From Bombyx mori (lineage: Eukaryota > Arthropoda > Insecta > Lepidoptera > Bombycidae), in NCBI RefSeq assembly GCF_030269925.1, contig NC_085130.1, positions 1,314,501 through 1,378,500 of the forward strand: a stretch of DNA of 64,000 nt, read 5' to 3'. The notes beneath the pieces were generated by a model that saw only the letters and a program-made list of their open reading frames with translations, ran no database searches and had not been told where the DNA came from. The position numbers and the translations under genes are program-made. Positions 31,736-42,653 of the stretch are shown here, one piece after another (position 1 is the stretch's first letter; each line of letters starts with the position of its first letter).

Positions 31736-31768
31736 GCATTGTATATATGTTCGTAGAACTTGGTGAAG

Positions 31769-32203
31769 TGCATAGAGTTCATAGAGCGCGAAGGGCTGGG
31801 CTCTGAGGGACTCTACCGCGTGCCGGGGAACAGGGCTCACGTCGATATGCTCTTCACCAAGTTCTACGAAGATCCGAATATAGATTTAGATTCGCTAGAC
31901 ATACCCGTGAATGCTGTCGCCACTGCGCTCAAGGATTTCTTCTCGAAGAAATTACCGCCATTACTCGATGAGGCGAGCATGGCGCAGTTGGAAGATATCG
32001 CGAAAGTGCACGTTGTGGGTACAGCGATGCGCGGCTGCATGGCGGGCGGCGTGGAACTCAAGGACCGCAGCTGGCGGCTGCTGGCCCTGCGCGCGCTGCT
32101 GCACTCCGCGCTCACGCCGCTCGCGCGCGCCACGCTCGACTACCTGCTGCACCACTTCGCCAGAGTCGCCGACAACTCATACCTGAACCCGATGTTGCGG
32201 TAG
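31769..32203 (+). pseudogene. RhoGAP domain fragment (p190 RhoGAP-like)
   Basis: Open frame for about 144 residues to a stop at 32201. It carries the RhoGAP core: EGLGSEGLYRVPGNRAHVD with the arginine finger, then NAVATALKDFFSKKLPPLL and a helix LARATLDYLLHHFARVADNS. The sequence then ends at YLNPMLR and a stop, where the family continues with a conserved NLA..WPTLL helix, so the domain is truncated. There is no acceptor-like tract in front. Instead a 19-bp inverted copy of 31852-31870 lies at 31750-31768, exactly at the junction. Third positions are GC-rich, unlike the flanks. It may be an exon of a distant gene, but a relocated fragment fits better. GAP activity is not expected. Confidence 0.65.
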
Positions 32204-32306
32204 TTCCACCACCTGACAGAACTGCACCTATAACTACACGTTCCGGCCGACATGTCAGATTCCCGGATTTTTATCGCCCCTAACCAGGTCTCTGGGGGGG
32301 AGTGAT

Positions 32307-32911
32307 GTGGGCTTATCCCACATTTCATGCACACACTTTTACTCTTCACAATATAATACTTATATAATATATTTATTTAATATAATTATTAATACACACA
32401 GAGTATACATTCACACATATAACATATATATTAATATATTATTACTACATTACATATAAAACAGCATACACACACGACAATTTATCGTACCGCGTTAATC
32501 AGCTGGTCGCCCCTTCGTTTGCGCTGTGGATACGCGCGCTTGAACGAAATGTCGCGGGTAGCTGGAAAATATACTCTTGCGCAGCTGATCGCGGCTAGCC
32601 ACGCCCCCAGTCGAAACTTACCTCGTACTGAACGCACGTCGCTTTCGCTAAATATATACTGTTTTATTGTTTTCGAAGCTTTTGCATCTCTTGTGATAAC
32701 GCGCTTTCCTTGTGTCTATCGTTACTGTACTGTCGTGTAAAGTGTCTTCTGTGTACTGTTTATAAACTGAATCTCTTCAGTGCTCATAACCTTCCATTCT
32801 TCATAATTTTAATAATATAGACCGTGTTGTATTTTCGTGTGGACTAAGTGTAAATTTTAATAAACATTTAATTAGTGTGCAAGGTGTCGTATTTCATTTA
32901 TTATCCGAACA
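32307..32911 (+). repeat. Possible solo LTR
   Basis: Begins TGTGGGCTTATCCCACA and ends TTATTATCCGAACA, resembling the end of the 25952 block. The internal leader has AATATATACTG, a T-rich transcribed-looking stretch and ATTTTAATAAACATTTAA, a polyadenylation-like signal. No target duplication found. Confidence 0.35.
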
Positions 32912-33074
32912 CCGACGGCGCCTACTCAGGTACTTACTTACCTTTACCACATTACGCTACGCGTCCGGACGACGACGCATACATACTCCAACCACACCTA
33001 TACAGGAGACAACAATTCTCGTCTATAATAAAAACCAAATCGGCAAATTCAGACGTAAACCTGAAGTTTCAAGT

Positions 33075-33175
33075 TGGGTGGAGGAATCCACGTTGTGATA
33101 TCTATGGACTCCAGCTATGACTGGATTATCAAGTGGGCCGTGCGCCCAAACAACCGTCTCAGCAATAAAATAAAT
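33075..33175 (+). repeat. Diverged family-A tail
   Basis: GGGTGGAGGAATCCACGTTG, TATGGACTCCAGC and GTCTCAGCAATAAAATAA. Heavily mutated. Confidence 0.5.
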
Positions 33176-33189
33176 GTATACCATAACTT

Positions 33190-33522
33190 AGGCCATTACG
33201 TCATTTCGGATCCTCCCGATCCACTAACGGTGCTTTTAGGTACTTCAAGCACCGGTCATCGTTCTCGCCGAACCCGTCGCTTGCGACGAAGGGCTCGAGT
33301 AAATTAACCCATAGATACAGCCCACTGAGATTTCTCGACGGATCTTCTCAGTGGGTCGCGTTTCCGATCCTGTAATAGATTCTACGAACCACTGCTCTTG
33401 CCAGGGCTATTGTTAGCTACGTCGTCAGGTTAGAGCCCCGTAAGGCGTGAGCTCTCGAGATACTCGTTCTGTGAATCTAGGATAACCCCTCGAAGTTACT
33501 AAAATAGGTAGGAAAAAAAGGC
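33190..33522 (+). repeat. Bm1-type SINE
   Basis: Forward, includes the 5' half (CGGATCCTCCCGATCCACTA, AAGCACCGGTCATCG, CGTCGCTTGCGACGAAGG) and the core, with an A-rich end at TAGGTAGGAAAAAAAGG. Confidence 0.75.
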
Positions 33523-33849
33523 CATTGTAAATGTAATTTTAAAAGGGGTTTTTCGACCAGTTTTCCCATCCCACATCCCGCATCTCATTAGAGCACTAAT
33601 CAAACTAATTGCGATATATATACATTTTAAATTTCATTTATCGTGACTCGACGTCGTGACGCTACGTGAATTTTATTATCTCGTTTAAATTTTCAATTAT
33701 ATTGAGCTACTTAAATTATTGATCCGTTTTGATCTGAACGATTTGCAAATCGCGAAACCGCTTTATACCGCCGAGTTGTTGATAGCTCGCTGCCTATTGC
33801 ATGCCTGGATCAAAAACGTGAAAGCACTTTGACGTAACAGAAGTCCCCT

Positions 33850-34000
33850 GCTTTTTTATGATTGAGAGTTTACTGGTGGCCCTGAGGCCTTTCCAGTTTC
33901 ACAAGGACAGGTGGGTGAGCTAGGGCTCAGCCAGAAGGGGCGGGATTTGCTAACACCTACCCGAGCGCCACGTCTCTAACGTCACGAAAATGAGACTCGT
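33850..34000 (-). repeat. LINE 3' tail, family D
   Basis: Reverse: ATGATTGAGAGTTTACTGG, GAGGCCTTTCCAGTTTCAC and CGGGATTTGCTAACACCTAC match the end of 12136-12470. Confidence 0.55.
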
Positions 34001-34034
34001 CCGAACATTAGTTCCGAACATTAGTTTTCTCAAT

Positions 34035-34461
34035 CTTTCTCTACGGGGCAGAGTCCTGGACAATTAAGGCATCCGAGCGCAAGAAAATAAACGCATTTGA
34101 AATGTGGTGCTGGAGACGAATGCTCCGAATTCCGTGGACGGCCAGGAGGACAAATAAATCTATCCTGGATCAGCTTCGCATCCGAGTCAGGCTCTCAACA
34201 ATCTGTTACCAGAGGATCCTCAGCTACTTCTGTCATATTGCCCGCCGACAGTCAGATAACTTGGACAAAGTGATTGTGACGGGCAAAGTAGAAGGAAAGA
34301 GACCCCGTGGCCGATTACCTAACCGTTGGTGTGATCAAGTAACCGCTCTAACTGGGTTGCCGGTCGCAACCGCCATTCGAGCAGCTGAGGACCGGACGAG
34401 ATGGAACAAACTCACGAGACAGGCAACGGTCAAGTTTCAGGGACACGACCTTCAGCAATGA
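34035..34461 (+). pseudogene. RTE-like LINE reverse transcriptase C-terminus
   Basis: Reads LYGAESWTIKASERKKINAF, then EMWCWRRMLRIPWTARRTNK, then CHIARRQSDNLDKVIVTGKV and GKRPRGRLPNRWCDQV to a stop at 34461. This is the standard C-terminal end of endonuclease-reverse transcriptases of RTE-type LINEs. The frame is intact, but everything upstream is missing. Confidence 0.8.
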
Positions 34462-34489
34462 AGAGAGCGACGAAGAGGACCCGAGCGCC

Positions 34490-34850
34490 TCCAAGGGAGA
34501 CCTAACAACTCAAGAGTAGCTGCTTCGCGAATGAATCTACTACCGGATCGGAATCGCGACCCGCTGAGAAGATCCGACGAGAAACTCAACGGGCTGATGC
34601 TTAGGTTAGGTTGCACGTCGAACACTTTGCCGAGTTCGACGAGTACGGTTACCGGGGTCTCTACTCCTAGTGTTAGAGCGGAAGGCGTCTAATGCAAGGG
34701 TTATTAGATCTGATGGATCCGTAAGGACGTGTCTAGGGCGACGACGGTGACTGGCTCCTGCGTGATCAGGATTCGGGGAGTAGTCAGCGGCGGCAACGAT
34801 AAGGCGATTACCATGACGAAGTCCCCTATTATATCGCACTGTTGTTGTTC
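34490..34850 (-). repeat. LINE 3' region, family D
   Basis: Reverse. It contains GAGAAACTCAACGGGCTG and GGTTAGGTTGCACGTCGAAC. It extends further 5' than 12136, to CTACTCCCCGAATCCTGATC on the sense strand. Confidence 0.6.
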
Positions 34851-35339
34851 AGGGTAGGGTCAATACGAAACCCCATGCGTGGGACTGATCAAATGAAAAA
34901 CCTTACCAATACCCCACTTAACGAGTGCGTCCGCCAAGCCTCAATTCGCGAACTATGGAGATCAGCTGTCAAGGCTTTAATAAACAAGGATTCTACATGA
35001 TCAAGACTGCTCTGCCAGGACTAACTGACTATGATGATTATATCGCACTAGTGGTTCACTCCTAGCTCTGTCTCTCGCGAATTGGATAAAAATATGGATT
35101 TATTTCGCATGGATTTTCATTTGCACCAACCTTATCCGGACAATTGCAAACACGAACTATTGCGTAATTGCTACCAAAATCTCAGTATGATGTTCTCGCG
35201 AGGACATCCTTCATGTCGGAAATCATAATTGATTCGTGGTAGAAATAAGCAGACATTAATCACGGCCTAGAACCAATAAAAGCCGGTAGTTGATCGCAAA
35301 TAAACATGGCTTACATTCACATAATGCAAAAACAAAACC
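34851..35339. other. No gene seen
   Basis: No coding frame supported. Includes CGTCCGCCAAGCCTCAATTC and CTGTCAAGGCTTTAATAAAC, possibly LINE-derived. Confidence 0.35.
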
Positions 35340-35640
35340 ATTATCACTATAAATAAAAATTAATTGCTGTTCGTTAGTCTCGCTAAAACTCGAGAACGGC
35401 TGAACCGATTTGGCTAGTTTTGGTCTTGAATTATTCGTGGAAGTCCAGAGAAGGCTTAAAAGGTAGATAAATATGAAAATGCTCGGAATTAAATAAAAAT
35501 AACAATTTTGTTTTCCCTTTGATGTCCCCCCCGTCGGACAGATTCCTTTTGTTTGTTTTAAGTTTATTTTATACAAAAGTTTAGGTATTTTATCTATCGA
35601 TTGAGGCACTACGAAGTCTGCCGGGTCAGCTAGTGATATA
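35340..35640 (-). repeat. Family-E repeat
   Basis: Reverse of the 7540 element: ATAAATAAAAATTAATTGCT at the left to ACGAAGTCTGCCGGGTCAGC at the right. Confidence 0.65.
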
Positions 35641-35654
35641 TAAAAAAGATATCG

Positions 35655-35890
35655 AGTAACCACTGGTCGTCTTGAGAGCCCGCACGAGTAGGTAGCATCA
35701 CCCTGCGTATTTCTGCCGTGAAGCAGTAATGCGTTTCGGTTTGAAGGGTGGAGAAGCTGTTGTACTATATCACTGAGACTTAGGCCTCGTCTCTCAAGGT
35801 GAATGGCGGCGTTTAAGTCATAGACGTCTATGGGCACTTAAAAATTAGATCGACCGTGATCTGGTTCACCCATCTAAGCAATTAAAAATA
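35655..35890 (+). repeat. Family-A repeat, diverged
   Basis: ACTGGTCGTCTTGAGAGCCC to CCATCTAAGCAATTAAAAA, with numerous substitutions. Confidence 0.7.
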
Positions 35891-36089
35891 GGTTCACTTT
35901 ACGTTTTATGAACTTGAGCTTTCAGATTAACTACAAGCTAACAAATGGAATACTAACACAACAGTTACAGAAAACTGGATAGTAGCTATTTTGGATTTTA
36001 CAAGACGTTATTCGTTCATCGTGGATGCTGTCCGTGGACATGTGCCGGCTGCTGGAATGTCACGAATGATGACCGAAAGCACCAGTAAA

Positions 36090-36295
36090 TCGTTTTTATT
36101 TATTTATTGTTTAAATGGTTGAACGAGCTCACAGACCAACTGGTGTTAAGTGGTTACTGGAGCTCATAGACATCTACAACGTAAATGCGCCACCCACCTT
36201 GAGATATAAGTTCTAAGGTCTCAAGCATAGTTACAACGGCTTACCGATTTTTCAAACCGAAACGCATTACTGCTTCACGGCAGAAATATCGTGGT
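36090..36295 (-). repeat. Family-A repeat, 5'-truncated
   Basis: Reverse, from a T-rich tail (TTTTTATTTATTTATTGTTT) to TGCTTCACGGCAGAAATA. Confidence 0.8.
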
Positions 36296-36476
36296 TCTGT
36301 GAGCCTACAATTCGTGTTTGTAATTTCGCTGCCTTGTTATCACTCCAAATTATTTACTCTGTTTATTCTATGGAGTCGTATTAACGAAAACCTTAACGTT
36401 CATTTTAATTCCATCATCGAAATAGGATCGAGCTTAAAATTCATAGCCGTAGCTTTAATTGGTTTTAGCTTTGCTT

Positions 36477-36645
36477 AATTGCGTAAGCGCAGCTTTGGGC
36501 GTCCCCCTGCCCGTTGGACCGATGACTCGCGGCGATATGCTGGGAGAGATTGGCTGCGGAAGGCGGAGGATCGTTCATTGTGGCGGACTCTGGGAGAGGC
36601 CTACACCCAGCAGTGGAGAGATACAGGCTGATGATGATAATTATA
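36477..36645 (+). pseudogene. LINE C-terminal remnant with TGA-repeat tail
   Basis: Frame encodes RSFGRPPARWTDDSRRYAGR, then DWLRKAEDRSLWRTLGEAYT and QQWRDTG before three consecutive TGA codons and a TGATGATGATAATTAT tail. Both the GRPPARW..DRxxWRxLGEAY pattern and the TGA-repeat 3' end are characteristic of RTE-type LINEs. Confidence 0.75.
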
Positions 36646-36744
36646 CCGATCCTGTCAAAATATGGCTCTAAGCGGCATTAAGACTTTATATAAATGTGGG
36701 ATCCTCTATTCGATTTGGGTTGCTTCACTAGAACTTGAACTTTT

Positions 36745-36995
36745 TTAATTTTTTTTATTGCTTAGATTGGTGGACGAGCTCACAGCCCACCTGGTGTTAA
36801 GTGGTTACTGAAACTCATAGACATCTACAACTTAAATGCGCCACCTACCTTGAGATATGAGTTCTAAGGTCTCTGTATAGTTACAACGACTGCCCCACCC
36901 TACAAACCGAAATGCATTACTGCTTCACGGCAGAAATAGGCAGGGTGGTGGTACCTACCCGCGCGGACTCACAAAACGTCCTACCACCAGTAAAA
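36745..36995 (-). repeat. Family-A repeat
   Basis: Reverse, near full-length, to GTCCTACCACCAGTAAAAAA. Confidence 0.85.
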
Positions 36996-37284
36996 AATAT
37001 GCCTGAACAGTTTGCATTTCATGTGTCTCTGATCACACAGTGACCGCGTCGTGCGTTAGTCGCGATGAAAGGTCTTCATCAGAGGGTCGCGGAAACAAGA
37101 TCAAAGCATTCAACTATACAGATCCTCCGTGATCGTATATTATAATGCAACGGTTAGGTTGTATGCTCTACTTTAACCGACACTTTTTATGGTAAAGCTG
37201 GATTGACGAACTCACAGCAGACCTGGTCATAAGCACAGAAGACCAAAGATGTCAACAGCGTAAATGCCATCTAACTTCTTGAGG

Positions 37285-37490
37285 TATTTTCTGGTGGTAG
37301 GACCTCTTGTGAGTCCGCACGGGTAGGTACCACCACCCTGCTTATTTCTGCCGTGAAGCAGTAATGCGTTTCGGTTGGAAGGGTGGGGCAGCCGTTGTAA
37401 CTATACTGAGACCTTAGAATTGATATGTCGAGGTGGGTGGCGCATTTACGTCGTAGATGCGTAGTAAGCAATAAAAAATAAATAAATAAA
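37285..37490 (+). repeat. Family-A repeat with 3' deletion
   Basis: TCTGGTGGTAGGACCTCTTG to TCGTAGATGCGTAGTAAGCA and an A-rich tail. The segment between the TAGATG and AAGCAATA motifs is mostly missing. Confidence 0.75.
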
Positions 37491-37494
37491 ATGA

Positions 37495-37750
37495 GTTCGA
37501 AGTCTCAGTTTTCACATTACAACGGCTACCGCACCCTCCTAATCGAAACGCATTAGTGTTTCAAGGTAGAAGTAGATCTGGTGGTGGTACCAACCCTTGC
37601 AGGCCGTTTTATGTACATACACACCTAATAGAGACCTTAGAACTCATATTTCAAGGTAGGCTTACTTTGTAGATATCTATAGGCTCCGGTAACCACTTAA
37701 CACCAGGTTAGCCGTGAGCTCGTCAACCCAATCCAAGCAATAAACAAAAA
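37495..37750. repeat. Inverted pair of family-A fragments
   Basis: A reverse fragment (AAGTCTCAGTTTTCACATTA to GGTGGTGGTACCAACCC, 37495-37612) is followed by a forward one (AGAGACCTTAGAACTCATAT to CCAAGCAATAAACAAA, 37630-37750). Confidence 0.6.
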
Positions 37751-39729
37751 TATATTCTCTTTTAACTATATATTAATACGTGAAGGAAAAACTTTGTATC
37801 CCTTTTTACGAAAATTGCGTGGACGGAGGAGTATGAAAGGAGACGGAAAATCGTGGGCCAAAAATGTAATAACTTGGAATGTAGTCTAAAAAAGGAGACG
37901 GAAAATCGTGGGCCAAAAATGTAATAACTTGGAATGTAGTCTAAAAAATTTGTCATATTTTTTTATATAAGAATATAAAAAATCACCTCAATCCTCTTTC
38001 TGGGACCGGAGAAAAATGAGAAAGTTAGTTTTTGTCGGTATAACGGTGTGATCGATTTAATTAATCGATTACAGGATTATAAAAAGAAAAACATTGCACT
38101 AGGTAATTAATGCAAAGTAATTAAATGAGCGATTTATACTTGTTGTATACAAGTACGGTATACGCCGGTTTTAATTGCGATTATATACATAAATGAAGAA
38201 AAAGTATATTATTACTTAACAAAGTAATATGATTATCAAATCGATTAAAATCGATTGTATTTTTGATGACAGCTTTGACAGTAAGCTGACATGACATTTG
38301 TTCATAGATTATACAATTATTTTTGGCGCTTGTTGGTTTTTTCTGCTCTACTCTTCGGATTCTTCTATTACGGATTCCAACTCTGCCAGCCTTGTACGAC
38401 AATTGCTTCTACACTGGACACCGAAGATCGCTACACGTTTGACTTGAAATTGTTGCATTGGATACTGTTGAAATTATGGATCGTTGTGTGAATTGTGGGA
38501 TAGCAATTCCATATTCCATATATCATTGATATTCATTCATAATATGACATTTAAAAGATTATCCAATGGATATAATAAACATTTACTTATGCTTAAATAA
38601 GTTATTATTCAGCTCTTTTAAAGAGATTGTAACATAACCTAACTTTTACTAAATCTTTATTAACTCGGCTCTCAGATTGAGAAAACTTTTATAATTTTCA
38701 GCAAGGTACTAATAAATCTGAATCTATTAATTCATATTAGTTTCATCACGTTACATTCGGGCCCAAAAATGTATGTAATCGTTTCAGTCTCCTTTGTCAT
38801 ATTTTTTTATATAAGAATATAAAAAATCACCTCAATCCTCTTTCTGGGACCGGAGAAAAATGAGAAAGTTAGTTTTTGTCGGTATAACGGTGTGATCGAT
38901 TTAATTAATCGATTACAGGATTATAAAAAGAAAAACATTGCACTAGGTAATTAATGCAAAGTAATTAAATGAGCGATTTATACTTGTTGTATACAAGTAC
39001 GGTATACGCCGGTTTTAATTGCGATTATATACATAAATGAAGAAAAAGTATATTATTACTTAACAAAGTAATATGATTATCAAATCGATTAAAATCGATT
39101 GTATTTTTGATGACAGCTTTGACAGTAAGCTGACATGACATTTGTTCATAGATTATACAATTATTTTTGGCGCTTGTTGGTTTTTTCTGCTCTACTCTTC
39201 GGATTCTTCTATTACGGATTCCAACTCTGCCAGCCTTGTACGACAATTGCTTCTACACTGGACACCGAAGATCGCTACACGTTTGACTTGAAATTGTTGC
39301 ATTGGATACTGTTGAAATTATGGATCGTTGTGTGAATTGTGGGATAGCAATTCCATATTCCATATTCCATATATCATTGATATTCATTCATAATATGACA
39401 TTTAAAAGATTATCCAATGAATTCAAATTCAAATTCAAATTCAAAATCATTTATTTCAACTTGGATGTCATCAAAAACACACTTGTTGAATGTCAAAATG
39501 TAAAAGAAAATGTTAACTCTACCACCGGTTCCAAAAAAGCCACAGTCCTGAGAAGAACCGGCGAAACAAACTCAGCGGGCTTTTTTATGTATTTTCTCAA
39601 CTATTTTCTTCTTTTTTTTTTTTTTAAACATGATAACATATTTACAGTATACAAAAAGACAAGTCAAAAAAATACAATTCAAATAAATAATAATAATAAT
39701 GAAAAATGAAAAGGCCAGGAGCGAACGCC

Positions 39730-42576
39730 TCATTCCCACGTAGTGCCATCTAGTAAAAAATCCTTAACTTTATAATAGGCCTTGTTGCACAAACGTTCCT
39801 TGACAGTTTTCTTAAATCTATGAACAGGTAGTAGTTGAACGTTTTGTGGGATCTTGTTGAAAAGTTGTACACCCAGCCCCCTGAAAGAGTTGCTTATTTT
39901 CTTAATTCGAGCCGCCGGTAACGCAAGCCTATGTTTGTTCCTAGTGTTCACATTATGCAAATCGCAGACTCTGGGGAATTCTACAATGTTTTTACGCACG
40001 TACAATAAATTTTCAAAAATGTATTGGGACGCTAAAGTTAGAATTTTGATTTCCTTAAACTTGTCCCTCAAGGATTCCCTCGGGTGCATATTATAAATAG
40101 CACGAATAGCCCTCTTCTGCAGGATGAAAATCGTTTCGACATCGGCAGCATTGCCCCACAGCAAAATGCCATAGGACATAACACTATGAAAATAACTGAA
40201 ATAAACTAGACGTGCCGTATCTTCATCAGTATACGTTCGTATTTTTTTTACCGCAAACGCTGCAGAACTAAGTCTATTCGCTAACTTGCATATGTGAGGA
40301 CCCCACTGCAGCCTGGAATCAACTGTTATACCAAGAAAAACTGTCGAATCAACAAGCTCCAGTGTCTCTCCACTTACAATGATATTAGTGTCTACTTGTC
40401 TAACATTGGGTGTGGTAAATTTTATACATTTTGTTTTTTTGTTATTTAATAACAGATTATTAACACTAAACCAATGTACCACGCGCGAGATAGCATCATT
40501 CACATCGTCATAATCTTCCAATTGTCGTTTAATTTTAAACAATAAGGATGTATCATCAGCGAATAATACGACCTCGTGACGGGTTTCAATAAACTTTGGT
40601 AAATCATTGATATACACAAGAAATAAGAAGGGACCCAATATGGAACCCTGAGGAACACCCATATTAAGTAAGACACCGGAAGATCTCTTTCCTTTAACGT
40701 CTACCTTTTGGATTCTTCCGGATAAATAAGATTTAATAAGTTCTAATGAAACGCCCCTAATACCATAATGGTGTAATTTCCTCAACAATGTATTATGCTC
40801 AACACAATCAAAAGCTTTAGATAAGTCGCAGAATACCCCAAGGGCATTATGCGATTCCTCCCAAGCCTGAAAAATATTTTTAATAAGATCTACACCTGCA
40901 TCAATAGTCGAACGACCTCTAGTGAATCCATATTGTTTGTTATGAAGCAGGTTATTGGAATAGAAATGGTTCAAAAGCTGTTCCAAAATAATTTTTTCAA
41001 AAATTTTACTCAATGTAGGTAGTACTGAAATGGGTCTAAAGTTAGTGGGGTCAAAAGTACTACCAGATTTAAACAGAGGTATTATTTTACTATATTTCAT
41101 TAGATCAGGAAACACACCATTATAAATACAGTCATTAAATATTGTAGCAAGGTAAGGTGCGATTATATCAATAATGGATTTTATAACCTTAATTGATATT
41201 CCCCATAAATCACCAGTTTTTTTAATATTAATGGTCTTGAAATTATCAATTATGTCCTTTATAGCAATATTTGTGAACTTAAAGTTAACACTGCATTCAT
41301 CAACATGATCTTGCAGTAATGATTCGGCGACGGTAGGAGATGAAATTAAAGATTTTGTAGTAGAAGCTGGGATATCAGCAAAGTAGCGCTCAAAAGCACT
41401 GGCCACTTCTTGATGAGAAGTTATTATTTTATCATTGATTTTCAAAATTGATTCAGCATTGCTGTTTCTGACATTCCCAGTCTCCCTATTAATGATATTC
41501 CAAGTCATTTTAATTTTGTCAGGTGCATTTTTTATAAGTTTGCCTAAGTGCAATGACTTGGCCAATGTACAGACTTTTTTAAAAAGCTTGGAATATTTAC
41601 AGACATACTCATGAAATGACTTATTATGATTATAGGATTTTTCATGATAAAGGTCATATAATCTCTGCCTACTTTTGTGAATTCCAACAGTCGCCCATTC
41701 ATTGAATGATCTTTTATTATGTAAGATCAGAGTTTTAGAAGTAAAGATGGCACTAAATTCATCATTAATGCAATTAAATAAATCCATGTAGTGAACATTA
41801 GGATCTTCACTATAACAAACATTCGCAATTCTTGCCAAAACTTTACCTCTAAACTTCTCCATACGTCTAATATTAATAGGAACAAACTGTAGGTTTCTTG
41901 AACTATTAACATCTGTAACAGATTTAATTTTAAAAGATATGAATTGTCCACTGTGGTCTGAACTTAAATGATTAATAATATATTTATGCAAAGGTTTTAC
42001 GTTTGTGAAAATATTATCTATACAGGTTGCCGATGTGCTAGTTTTTCTTGTGGGCTCTGAAAATAAATTGCTAAGGTTATATGATTTTAACAATGTTCTG
42101 AATCTAATAGTGGCATTTGTATTTTCTAATAAATTTATATTAAAATCACCACAGATAAAAATATGTTTATTAGAAACAGAGAGCTTTAATAAAACATGTT
42201 CCAATATATTTTCAAAAGAATCATATAACGAATTCGGGGGCCTGTACACACTTACAACAATGAATCGCTCAAGCTCTACACATGCCATTTCAATAATCCG
42301 TTCCACAGAGAGGCTCACAATGTCTCTACGTTCCTTACATTTATAATCTTTATTAACAATGATAAGAGAGCCTCCTCGTATAGCATTCTCTCTGCAGAAG
42401 GAACTCATAACCTGGTGATTTTTAAAATTACAATTTAATTCATATTTTTTAAGCCAATGTTCAGTTACACATAGAAAGTTGACTTTGTTGTAATCTAGAA
42501 ACAAATCAATTTCAAGTTCTTTACCCATCAAACCTTGTAAGTTCTGATGCACCAGGTTGATCACAGTTGTTTTCAA
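39730..42576 (-). CDS. CR1-type ORF2: endonuclease and reverse transcriptase
   Basis: 948 residues with no stops. The N-terminal apurinic-type endonuclease shows NLQGL (12-16), VTEHW (37-41, catalytic glutamate), CGDFNINLL (142-150) and SSDHSGQ (205-211, catalytic histidine). The reverse transcriptase shows NFRPISVLP (512-520), FCDLSKAFD (582-590), GVPQGSILGP (640-649) and FADD (672-675). The C-terminal region ends RHRLALPAAR-like, then FNKIPQNVQ and a basic tail. The start lies 77 bp after the ORF1 stop. All catalytic motifs are present, so the copy could be active. The frame contains no visible frameshift. Confidence 0.92.
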   Translation of the reverse strand: MKTTVINLVHQNLQGLMGKELEIDLFLDYNKVNFLCVTEHWLKKYELNCNFKNHQVMSSFCRENAIRGGSLIIVNKDYKCKERRDIVSLSVERIIEMACVELERFIVVSVYRPPNSLYDSFENILEHVLLKLSVSNKHIFICGDFNINLLENTNATIRFRTLLKSYNLSNLFSEPTRKTSTSATCIDNIFTNVKPLHKYIINHLSSDHSGQFISFKIKSVTDVNSSRNLQFVPINIRRMEKFRGKVLARIANVCYSEDPNVHYMDLFNCINDEFSAIFTSKTLILHNKRSFNEWATVGIHKSRQRLYDLYHEKSYNHNKSFHEYVCKYSKLFKKVCTLAKSLHLGKLIKNAPDKIKMTWNIINRETGNVRNSNAESILKINDKIITSHQEVASAFERYFADIPASTTKSLISSPTVAESLLQDHVDECSVNFKFTNIAIKDIIDNFKTINIKKTGDLWGISIKVIKSIIDIIAPYLATIFNDCIYNGVFPDLMKYSKIIPLFKSGSTFDPTNFRPISVLPTLSKIFEKIILEQLLNHFYSNNLLHNKQYGFTRGRSTIDAGVDLIKNIFQAWEESHNALGVFCDLSKAFDCVEHNTLLRKLHHYGIRGVSLELIKSYLSGRIQKVDVKGKRSSGVLLNMGVPQGSILGPFLFLVYINDLPKFIETRHEVVLFADDTSLLFKIKRQLEDYDDVNDAISRVVHWFSVNNLLLNNKKTKCIKFTTPNVRQVDTNIIVSGETLELVDSTVFLGITVDSRLQWGPHICKLANRLSSAAFAVKKIRTYTDEDTARLVYFSYFHSVMSYGILLWGNAADVETIFILQKRAIRAIYNMHPRESLRDKFKEIKILTLASQYIFENLLYVRKNIVEFPRVCDLHNVNTRNKHRLALPAARIKKISNSFRGLGVQLFNKIPQNVQLLPVHRFKKTVKERLCNKAYYKVKDFLLDGTTWE

Positions 42577-42653
42577 AGAAACAGTATTTGTTGATGGGCT
42601 GTGTCCAAATAAATCATATTTACTGCAAGAGGTAAACTCTGTTGTCTTAGTAT

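Noticed and set aside
31864..32186. Antisense and shifted frames over the RhoGAP fragment
   Set aside because: GC-rich shadow frames; only the frame ending at 32203 matches a known domain.
32307..32911. Complete LTR retrotransposon
   Set aside because: No gag, protease or polymerase frame and no second LTR nearby; at most a solo LTR.
38181..39246. Pairs of 66- and 73-codon frames repeated identically on both strands
   Set aside because: They are identical because the ~845-bp unit is duplicated. Frames overlap on opposite strands and resemble no protein; treated as part of the transposon, not host genes.
39302..39709. 135-codon forward frame
   Set aside because: Runs from the array unit into the antisense of the CR1 3' UTR; no protein-like composition.
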